From Caenibius sp. (lineage in GTDB: Bacteria > Pseudomonadota > Alphaproteobacteria > Sphingomonadales > Sphingomonadaceae): 34,140 nucleotides of DNA. A model generated the notes under the pieces. That model saw nothing but the letters and a program-made list of their open reading frames with translations, was not told the DNA's origin and made no database searches. The number at the start of each line of letters is the position of its first letter. Within the stretch, counting starts at the first letter, position 1. Shown in pieces: positions 27,972 to 34,140 of the stretch. A program made the position numbers and the translations under genes. Where the stretch lies: assembly GCA_030830695.1 (NCBI GenBank), contig JAURML010000177.1:1-34140 (forward strand), written 5' to 3'.

Positions 27972-28543
27972 GCAGCGCTCCGATACAGTCGGGCTTCGGC
28001 TTCCCTGCGCCGCACCAGCCACCTCAGGACACGCCCGCCTGCCCGGGTCCAGCGGGCGAATTCGGCGGCGGCTTGTGCCTTTTGTCCCGCGCGATGGCGG
28101 CGGGTCAGCGTGGCGCTGGCAATCGCCCCGGTGTTTTAATGGAAACTGACCAGGGCATCGAATTCGTGCTGGCTGGTCGGCGCACCTGCCAGGGCCAGTT
28201 CCACTTCATGCGCATGGCGGGCGATATCCTGCAACAGACGGTAATCGCATTGCTGCTGCGTCCAGATCGTGCCGGGGCCGATGCCGTGCCCGGTCGCCCC
28301 CCAGCCGATGGTCCAGGGCGCGCCGCCGGTGCCCGGGTCTGGATAGGCTTCCACCATCCCGTCCGCGCGGCGCCTGGCGCAACCTTCGAACCGCTTGATA
28401 AGTGCGATCCCTTCGCTGCTGATCTGCCGTGAAGAGGTAGGCGTCGCTCCTGTCGGCAGCGTTTCAACGCGGGCTTCGGGGATCTGGCTGGAGATGGTTT
28501 CGAACGCGCGGCGCAGTGCCGCGACGAATGCGATGGGGGGCAC
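27965..28543 (-). pseudogene. phage-type lysozyme (GH24) interrupted by in-frame TAA
   Basis: GH24 endolysin-like muramidase that would cut peptidoglycan. The reading starts at GTG 28543, which has a perfect AGGAGG 8 bases upstream (complement of 28552-28557); a TTG at 28579 also exists without such a site. Seen: ISSEGIALIKRFEGC with the catalytic Glu, TIGWGATGHGIGPG and EFDALVSFH. Codon 136 is then TAA (28136-28138), followed by NTGAIASATLTRRHRAG, the helical ARWTRAGGRVLRWLVRRR and a normal end at 27965. Relatives have an aromatic residue at this place (F/Y-N-x-G), so one base change from a tyrosine codon explains it. The product would lose 56 residues of the C-terminal lobe. No export signal or holin is near; it does not look like part of a prophage. 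Confidence 0.83.
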
Positions 28544-28581
28544 CGAACTGGCCTCCTGACGAGTCGGGAAGCCGGGCAATT

Positions 28582-28598
28582 AGGCAGTCTAGCTGCCT
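28582..28598. promoter_or_regulatory. AGGCAG / CTGCCT inverted repeat between lysozyme and DUF1153 genes
   Basis: Perfect 6-base arms around TCTAG, in a 200-base gap (28544-28743) that is distinctly AT-rich in its right half, where AATTTGG occurs twice (in 28674-28681 and 28701-28707). The gap separates divergent genes, so a shared operator or promoter is plausible. No CtrA-type TTAA-N7-TTAA was found in it. Confidence 0.3.
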
Positions 28599-28743
28599 GT
28601 AGGAAAATGAATATTTGAATCCGGCGGGTTTGTGCGGCGCGCGATGGTGAGCAGCCGGTTTACCATATCCGGCAATTTGGAATTAGGGAATTTTGGCGAG
28701 AATTTGGTCATTGGGGGCAGGGGGACTGTCTTAGGAGCTTACT

Positions 28744-28998
28744 ATGTCCGAATGTACCCTGGAGCGCGAGGAATCCGCGCAATTGCTCAAGCGTCTGCCG
28801 CAATCCTACAAGGCCCGCTGGTCGTCCGAGCGCAAGGCCCTGGTGGTTGAGGCGGTTCAGACCGGCGCAATGAGCTTCGCTGCCGCTCAGGCTCGCTACC
28901 GGCTCAGCCGGAACGAATATCTGACCTGGGAGGACGCCTTCGGCAAGGACGGCGTCAAGGGCGCTCATGCCCGCAACCGCCTGGCGCGGGGTGGCTAG
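28744..28998 (+). CDS. DUF1153 / SciP-like DNA-binding protein
   Basis: 84-residue basic protein of helix-turn-helix type: RLPQSYKARWSSERKALVVE, then AVQTGAMSFAAAQARYRLS and EYLTWEDAF match the DUF1153 pattern (RW..RRKA.VV.AV..G.LS...A...Y.L...E...W). The Caulobacter member SciP represses CtrA-activated promoters. This copy lacks the usual N-terminal P.LPPPDT segment of SciP, so it may be a paralogue with another target. ATG start with AGGAG at 28733-28737. It converges on glnA and shares the terminator hairpin between them. Confidence 0.75.
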   Translation: MSECTLEREESAQLLKRLPQSYKARWSSERKALVVEAVQTGAMSFAAAQARYRLSRNEYLTWEDAFGKDGVKGAHARNRLARGG

Positions 28999-29014
28999 CA
29001 TTCCGCGAAAAAGA

Positions 29015-29042
29015 AAGGGCGCCCGGTTTCCCGGGCGCCCTT
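29015..29042. terminator. strong intrinsic terminator between DUF1153 gene and glnA
   Basis: A perfect 12-base-pair stem (AAGGGCGCCCGG with CCGGGCGCCCTT) around a TTTC loop. On the minus strand it is followed by TTCTTTTT, so it terminates glnA, whose stop is 25 bases before it. On the plus strand the tail is only partly T-rich, but it may also stop the DUF1153 transcript. Confidence 0.85.
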
Positions 29043-29067
29043 GTCTTTCAATCCTGTTGCGATGCAA

Positions 29068-30477
29068 TCAGGAGCTGAAATACATGTCGAATTCGACCGG
29101 GCTGGGCGTCGTTTCGAAACGCAGCACTTCGGGCCATTTGAGTTCGAGATAGGCTTCGACCTGATCGGCCGTGAATACGCCGCCTTCCAGCAGGAATTCA
29201 TGATCGGCCTGCAGCGATTCCAGGGCTTCGCGCAAGCTGCCGCACACGGTCGGCACTTCGGCCAGTTCGGCCGGCGGCAGATCATAGAGGTTCTTGTCCA
29301 TGGCTTCGCCCGGGTGGATCTTGTTCTTGATCCCGTCGAGACCAGCCATCAGCAGGGCGGCGTAGCACAGATAGGGGTTGGCCATGGCATCGGGGAAGCG
29401 GAATTCCACGCGCTTGGCCTTCTCGCCCGAGCCATAGGGAATGCGGCAGGATGCCGACCGGTTGCGGGCCGAATAGGCCAGCAGCACCGGCGCTTCATAG
29501 CCCGGAACCAGCCGCTTGTAGCTGTTGGTGGTGGGGTTGGTGAAAGCGTTCAGCGCCTTGGCGTGCTTGATGACGCCGCCGATGAAGTAAAGGCACATGT
29601 CTGACAGCCCGGCATAGCCGTTGCCTGCGAACAGCGGCTTTCCGCCGTCCCAGATCGAAATGTGCGTGTGCATGCCCGAACCATTGTCAGTCATGATCGG
29701 CTTGGGCATGAAGGTGGCTGTCTTGCCGTAAGCCTGAGCGACCATCATCACCACATATTTGTAGATCTGCATGCGGTCAGCCGTCTGAGTCAGCGTGCCG
29801 AATGTCAGGCCCAGTTCGTGCTGCGCGGCGGCCACTTCGTGGTGATGCTTGTCGCAGGGCAGACCCATTTCGAGCATGGTCGAGACCATTTCGGCGCGGA
29901 TATCAGTGGCGCTGTCGACCGGCGCGACCGGGAAATAGCCGCCCTTGGCGCGCGGACGGTGGCCGAGATTGCCGGCTTCATAGTCGCGTTCCGAGTTGAT
30001 CGGCAGTTCGATGTCGTCAATCTTGAAGCCATTGCCGGCATAACCGTCATAGAACTTCACATCGTCGAACATGAAGAATTCGGCTTCCGGCCCGACATAA
30101 ACGGTGTCGCCGATGCCGGTGGTCTTGATGAAGGCTTCAGCGCGCTTGGCGGTGGAACGCGGATCGCGCGAATAGAGTTCGCCCGTCGAAGGTTCGACGA
30201 TGTCGCAGAAAATGATCATCATCGGCGTGGCCGAGAACGGATCGACATAGACCGCGTCCAGATCGGGCTTGAGGATCATGTCGGATTCATTGATCGCCTT
30301 CCAGCCTTCGATCGACGAACCGTCGAACATCAGGCCTTCTTCCAGCTCATCCTCACCCAGCACGGTGGAGACCATCGTCAGGTGCTGCCACTTGCCCTTG
30401 GGGTCGGTAAAGCGCAGGTCGACCCATTCGATTTCCTCGTCCTTGATTTGCTTGAGGACGTCCTTTGCACTGGCCAT
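29068..30477 (-). CDS. glnA: type I glutamine synthetase
   Basis: Makes glutamine from glutamate, ammonia and ATP; a cytoplasmic dodecamer central to nitrogen assimilation. 469 residues from ATG at 30477 ([10 protein letters not shown]), exactly the usual size; the 11 codons upstream are not conserved. Seen: [18 protein letters not shown], the metal-binding [33 protein letters not shown], and the adenylylation tyrosine Tyr398 in NLYDLPP, so activity should be switched by GlnE. It follows glnB by 77 bases on the same strand and ends before a strong terminator. Confidence 0.97.
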   Translation of the reverse strand: MASAKDVLKQIKDEEIEWVDLRFTDPKGKWQHLTMVSTVLGEDELEEGLMFDGSSIEGWKAINESDMILKPDLDAVYVDPFSATPMMIIFCDIVEPSTGELYSRDPRSTAKRAEAFIKTTGIGDTVYVGPEAEFFMFDDVKFYDGYAGNGFKIDDIELPINSERDYEAGNLGHRPRAKGGYFPVAPVDSATDIRAEMVSTMLEMGLPCDKHHHEVAAAQHELGLTFGTLTQTADRMQIYKYVVMMVAQAYGKTATFMPKPIMTDNGSGMHTHISIWDGGKPLFAGNGYAGLSDMCLYFIGGVIKHAKALNAFTNPTTNSYKRLVPGYEAPVLLAYSARNRSASCRIPYGSGEKAKRVEFRFPDAMANPYLCYAALLMAGLDGIKNKIHPGEAMDKNLYDLPPAELAEVPTVCGSLREALESLQADHEFLLEGGVFTADQVEAYLELKWPEVLRFETTPSPVEFDMYFSS

Positions 30478-30554
30478 TTCGGTATTTCCCTTCTGTGCCG
30501 ATTGAAACATGGGCCGCCCTCCGGCGCGGGCAGCCCGTCAAGTGATAAACTGGA

Positions 30555-31007
<453 letters not shown>

Positions 31008-31055
31008 TTAGGACATAGTTCGATCCTGCGAAAGGGCGCAATTGCGTTGTCATAC

Positions 31056-31069
31056 GCCACCGCGGTGGC
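31056..31069. promoter_or_regulatory. 14-base perfect palindrome upstream of glnB
   Basis: GCCACCGCGGTGGC is a perfect palindrome about 70 bases upstream of the candidate sigma-54 site; a second one, CGCAATTGCG, is at 31037-31046. NtrC sites are dyads built on GCACC/GGTGC, which this resembles only loosely. It is followed on the plus strand by ATTTTT and could instead act as a hairpin. The 264-base gap 30894-31157 holds no gene that I can support. Confidence 0.3.
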
Positions 31070-31157
31070 ATTTTTCGCCCTGCTGCCAGCGTCCCGCACC
31101 ATGATTTGCGACCACGTTGATCAATAAATAATCAGAGGTCTGCCCAAAAATCAGGCA

Positions 31158-32081
31158 TCAAAGGCGCAGGCCAGCGGTTTCCGGCAGGCCCGCCATGAGG
31201 TTGAGCGACTGCACGGCAGCCCCGCTGGCACCCTTGCCCAGATTGTCGAGCACCGCGACCAGCCGGGCCTGCGTGCCATCTTCGCTGGCGAAGACGAACA
31301 GTTCCATCGCATCCGATGCGCCGCCCGATGCACGCAGCAGCAATTCGCCTTCCCGCTCCTTGCCCATCCGCACGATCTGGCTTTCACCATAGAAATTGGC
31401 CAGCCATTCGCGCAGCGCATGCGCGGGTCCGGCGCCGGGAATGGCGGAAAGCTGCAGCGGCACTTCCACCACCATGCCCCGGTGCGTGGCGATGACTGCG
31501 GGCGAGAAGACGGGGGCATGCGCAAGACCCGCATGGCGCTGCATTTCGGCCAGATGCTTGTGCCCCATGCCCAGTCCATAAGCGCGAAAGGCGATGTCGC
31601 CATCGTCCTCGAGCCGCTGGATCAGCGCCTTGCCACCGCCTGAATAGCCCGACACCGCATGAACGGTGTAGGGCCAGTCAGCGGGCAACAGCCCGGCGCG
31701 CACCAGCGGCGCGACCAGTCCCAGAAAACCGGTGGGGTAGCAGCCCGGATTGCTGACCCGTTTTGCTTCGGCCACCCGTTCATAGCCGATCAGTTCGGGA
31801 AAGCCATAGGTCCAGCCGTCCGCCACCCGATGCGCGGTAGAGGCATCGATGATCCGCACCTTGCTGCCAGCGGCCAGCGCCACCGCTTCGCGCGCCGCAT
31901 CGTCGGGCAGGCAGAGGATCGCGAAATCCGCCTCGTTCAGGGCCTCGCGCCGGGCGGCGGCGTCCTTGCGCCGTTCTTCGTCCAGGACCAGCAGCGAAAA
32001 TTCGCGCCGCCCCGCCAACCGTTCGGCAATTTCGAGGCCGGTGGTGCCGACCGCGCCATCAATGAATATGCTTGCCGTCAT
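31158..32081 (-). CDS. argC: N-acetyl-gamma-glutamyl-phosphate reductase (ArgC type 2)
   Basis: Reduces N-acetylglutamyl-phosphate to the semialdehyde in arginine synthesis, with NADPH. 307 residues, the length of the shorter type-2 enzyme. Seen: FIDGAVGTTGLEI nucleotide loop, the active-site Cys114 in RVSNPGCYPTGF, VHAVSGYSGGGK, and the conserved histidine in GLGMGHKHLAEMQ. It starts 9 bases after the SH3 gene, with which it is probably co-transcribed. Confidence 0.95.
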   Translation of the reverse strand: MTASIFIDGAVGTTGLEIAERLAGRREFSLLVLDEERRKDAAARREALNEADFAILCLPDDAAREAVALAAGSKVRIIDASTAHRVADGWTYGFPELIGYERVAEAKRVSNPGCYPTGFLGLVAPLVRAGLLPADWPYTVHAVSGYSGGGKALIQRLEDDGDIAFRAYGLGMGHKHLAEMQRHAGLAHAPVFSPAVIATHRGMVVEVPLQLSAIPGAGPAHALREWLANFYGESQIVRMGKEREGELLLRASGGASDAMELFVFASEDGTQARLVAVLDNLGKGASGAAVQSLNLMAGLPETAGLRL

Positions 32082-32090
32082 CGCGCACCC

Positions 32091-32450
32091 TCACTCCGCC
32101 GCCAGCGCGGCAATTGGCACATAGCCGACCAGCCCGTCATCCCCGACCTGGCCCCAGGCCCATTGGCCGGCGAGGTCCAGCACGTTGAATAATGTGCCCC
32201 CGGGCAATTGATCCAGCACATCGGCCCCTTCCTGCATCGCGCGAACAAGCGCCGCGCCGCCAGCGGCGATTTTGCGGGGCATGGGCACGGCGTAATGCGG
32301 CACAAACACCCGCCCGGCGAGCCTTATATGCGCCAGATCCCCGCGCACCGGCAACCGGCCTTCCACCGGCCTCGCGACCGGCCCGGACAATATAAAGGGT
32401 CCGGCGGGCAGGCCGTGCTCGGAATCAGGTTTGGCGGCGGGTCCGGTCAA
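32091..32450 (-). CDS. stand-alone bacterial SH3-domain protein, possibly a truncated NlpC/P60 peptidase
   Basis: 119 residues without signal peptide. After a variable N-terminus comes PVRGDLAHIRLAGRVFVPHY, then an SH3-like fold (about 55-119) ending VLDLAGQWAWGQVGDDGLVG. I recognise this as the first part of Sphingomonadales C40 (NlpC/P60) peptidases of about 270-300 residues, which are often encoded beside the M17 aminopeptidase as here. The catalytic Cys-His-His domain is absent and the frame stops right after the SH3 fold, 9 bases before argC. The start is TTG at 32450, the only candidate after an upstream in-frame TAA, and has no good ribosome site. Whether it is a remnant or a true small protein is open. 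Confidence 0.6.
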   Translation of the reverse strand: MTGPAAKPDSEHGLPAGPFILSGPVARPVEGRLPVRGDLAHIRLAGRVFVPHYAVPMPRKIAAGGAALVRAMQEGADVLDQLPGGTLFNVLDLAGQWAWGQVGDDGLVGYVPIAALAAE

Positions 32451-32549
32451 TTCTGGGTGTGCCTGCGGGTGAACGAAAGCGCGCGCTTAGCCGCCAAGGC
32501 ACGATCCGGCAAGTTTCGATGCTTGCGCCTCTGATCACTGGTCGCCTGC

Positions 32550-33236
32550 TTACTTGCCCAGCGCCTTGCTATCCAGGAAAGCAATGTAGGGGTTGGTAAT
32601 ATCCGACTTTTGCCGAAGTGCGTCGGCAAGAGCTGCCTCTTTCCCTTTGGACATGTCGACGTGAATCGAGTCATTTTTGTAAGTCGATCTGACTTCCACG
32701 ATCCATGGTTTCACAAATTCGACGATCAGTTCCGAATGATATGGTTCCCCGTTCAAAGCGATGGTGAAGCCGGATGATTTGTAAGCTGGATTATCGACAC
32801 CGGTTTCGTCCTTTATGTGAAGTTGGGATGAAGTGGGGGTTGCGCCCGGAGAGGCGCGAAGCACTTCATTTCGGTAATGGGAAAAAGCCGTGTCAAGATT
32901 TGTATCTTGCCCACCCTTGACGAAAAACACCGTGAGTTTGGAAACTATATTTCCCTCGTCTGACCTTCGCGCGTAATCGCATCCAACATCATCTGCTGGA
33001 TCAGCTTCATTGAAAATATAAATCGCTTCAAGAGAATAATCCTTAAGGGTTCCGGTGCATACCAAACCACTTTGAATGTGAGTGAGGCTTCCGTTCTGTT
33101 CAATTGTGAAAATGGTTGTACCATCTTGTAACCTTCCGAGGAGGGCTTTGTTTTTTTCATATGCTGACGGCAATTCCTCCGCCGCGACTGCGGGGGGTCC
33201 CATTGCCAAAAGAACGGCAAACATACCTTTCAACAT
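32550..33236 (-). CDS. low-GC secreted protein of unknown function
   Basis: 228 residues; I do not recognise the family. Signal peptide MLKGMFAVLLAMGPPAVAAEE with cleavage likely after VAA (residues 17-19). The mature protein is about 209 residues, mixed alpha/beta by eye, with two cysteines (in GLVCTGTL and DVGCDYARR) that may form a disulfide, and no membrane segment. ATG at 33236 has AGGAG 7 bases upstream, so translation looks real; the open frame continues upstream only as a shadow of the aminopeptidase gene. Hand counts of two 60-base rows inside it give about 37% and 45% GC, against 60% in a row of the gene next to it. That and the lack of recognised relatives suggest recent acquisition. 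It sits between the aminopeptidase and SH3 genes. Confidence 0.75.
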   Translation of the reverse strand: MLKGMFAVLLAMGPPAVAAEELPSAYEKNKALLGRLQDGTTIFTIEQNGSLTHIQSGLVCTGTLKDYSLEAIYIFNEADPADDVGCDYARRSDEGNIVSKLTVFFVKGGQDTNLDTAFSHYRNEVLRASPGATPTSSQLHIKDETGVDNPAYKSSGFTIALNGEPYHSELIVEFVKPWIVEVRSTYKNDSIHVDMSKGKEAALADALRQKSDITNPYIAFLDSKALGK

Positions 33237-33261
33237 TGTGATCTCCTGTTGCCAGACAGCC

Positions 33262-34140
33262 CTAGCTCCCAAACCGCTCCTGCAGCATCCGCCACGCCGC
33301 ACGCAGGCCCAGCGCATCGCCCCCTTTGGGTCGCCCCGGCTTGGCCGCCGGGCGCCAGGCGAAAGTGTCGAAATGGGCCCAATCCAGCCCCTTGGCCACG
33401 AAGCGGTCAAGGAACAGTGCGGCCACGCTGGCCCCGGCAAAGCCACCTTCATGCGCGTTGCCGATGTCAGCGATGTCGGACTTGAGATATTCGGCATAGG
33501 GTGAGTGCAGCGGCAGGCGCCACACCTCGTCATCGCGCGCGACGCCCGCGTCAAGCAGGGCCTGCGCCGTTTCGTCACGCCGGGTGAACAGGGCTGGCAG
33601 ATCCGGCCCCAGCGCCACCCGCGCCGCGCCGGTCAGCGTTGCAAAATCGAGGGTGAGGTCCGGCTTGTCCTCGCTCGCCCGTGCCAGCGCGTCAGCCAGG
33701 ATCAGTCGCCCTTCCGCATCCGTATTGCCGATTTCGACCGACAGGCCCGCGCGCGACTTCAGCACATCGCCGGGGCGGAAGGCATTGCCCGCCACCGCAT
33801 TTTCCACCGCCGGAACCAGCAGGTGCAGGCGCAGTTTCAACCCCGCCTGCATGACGAGCGAGGCGAGGGCGATTGCATGCGCCGCGCCTCCCATATCCTT
33901 CTTCATCAGCCGCATGCCCGATGCAGGCTTGATATCCAGCCCGCCGGAATCGAAACATACCCCCTTGCCGATGATGGCAAGGCGCGGCGCGCTGGCATCG
34001 CCCCACTCCAGTTCCACCATACGCGGCGCATGTGCCCGGCTTGCGGCGCGCCCCACCGCGTGGACCATCGGATATTCGCGTTCCAGCGCATCGCCGCGCG
34101 TCACTTTCAAGGCGCCGCCATGCACCTTGGCCAGCACTTC
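33262..34140 (-). CDS. M17 leucyl aminopeptidase family protein, 5' end outside window
   Basis: Di-zinc exopeptidase that removes N-terminal residues from peptides in the cytoplasm. The C-terminal catalytic half is visible (about 293 residues); the frame is open to the window edge, so the N-terminal macro-like domain lies outside. Seen: IIGKGVCFDSGGLDIKP (metal and substrate lysine and aspartate), the MKKDMGGAA segment, the family signature NTDAEGRLILADAL, DFATLTGAA, and the C-terminal YLKSDIADIGN and HFDTFAWRP. Its stop lies 25 bases before the start codon of the low-GC gene on the same strand. Confidence 0.92.
   Translation of the reverse strand, partial: EVLAKVHGGALKVTRGDALEREYPMVHAVGRAASRAHAPRMVELEWGDASAPRLAIIGKGVCFDSGGLDIKPASGMRLMKKDMGGAAHAIALASLVMQAGLKLRLHLLVPAVENAVAGNAFRPGDVLKSRAGLSVEIGNTDAEGRLILADALARASEDKPDLTLDFATLTGAARVALGPDLPALFTRRDETAQALLDAGVARDDEVWRLPLHSPYAEYLKSDIADIGNAHEGGFAGASVAALFLDRFVAKGLDWAHFDTFAWRPAAKPGRPKGGDALGLRAAWRMLQERFGS

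Noticed and set aside
26628-28022. 464-codon minus-strand open frame opposite the tamB 3' half
   Set aside because: Shadow of tamB; no ribosome site, no domain, composition dictated by the opposite strand.
27965-28579. Lysozyme as part of a prophage or lysis cassette
   Set aside because: No holin, spanin, integrase, capsid or tail genes nearby; flanks are tamB and a DUF1153 gene.

Overview
The window is a dense, roughly 60-65% GC stretch of chromosome that reads as an alphaproteobacterium of the order Sphingomonadales, plausibly the Erythrobacteraceae. The family is inference from gene content and order, not from a marker gene. Supporting points are the ispH-thrB-rnhA run, the argS-SPOR-nagZ-scpA-scpB-tatABC run, bpt-tamA-tamB, glnB-glnA, a DUF1153 (SciP-like) protein and a Sphingomonadales-style TonB-dependent receptor. 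No tRNA, rRNA, CRISPR array, integrase or insertion sequence was seen. No gene-free stretch exceeds 300 bases; the longest is about 264 bases upstream of glnB.

Layout, left to right. 1-2221 is the 3' part of clpB. 2231-3193 (-) is a TonB-dependent receptor that has lost most of its barrel. 3394-5449 is a thiolase followed by mtnP, into whose end runs a truncated cpaA-type prepilin peptidase (5433-5759, -). 5759-7917 is an alpha/beta hydrolase and an FAD oxidoreductase, start-stop coupled. 7975-8151 is a YegP/DUF1508 gene broken by an amber codon. 8154-10565 (-) is ispH-thrB-rnhA. 10703-17925 is a lipoprotein, then argS, a SPOR protein, nagZ, scpA, scpB and tatA-tatB-tatC. 17927-19324 (-) is an exported amidohydrolase-like protein without its metal ligands. 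19424-20677 is threonine ammonia-lyase. 20838-27971 is bpt-tamA-tamB. 27965-28543 (-) is a GH24 lysozyme gene broken by an ochre codon. 28744-28998 is a DUF1153 protein. 29068-30893 (-) is glnB-glnA with a clear terminator. 31158-32450 (-) is a lone SH3-domain protein followed by argC. 32550-33236 (-) is a low-GC secreted orphan. 33262-34140 (-) is the 3' part of an M17 aminopeptidase.

The intact genes are mostly core: protein quality control, methylthioadenosine salvage, isoprenoid, threonine, arginine and glutamine metabolism, tRNA charging, chromosome segregation, cell-wall recycling, Tat export, outer-membrane assembly and N-degron tagging.

I do not see a convincing new multi-gene system. 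The most unusual signal is gene decay: four accessory genes are truncated, internally deleted or stopped by a single codon, and a fifth keeps an open frame but has lost its catalytic residues. The broken genes sit between healthy operons, mostly at convergent junctions. TAG and TAA are both used as normal terminal stops here, so stop-codon reassignment is not a good explanation.
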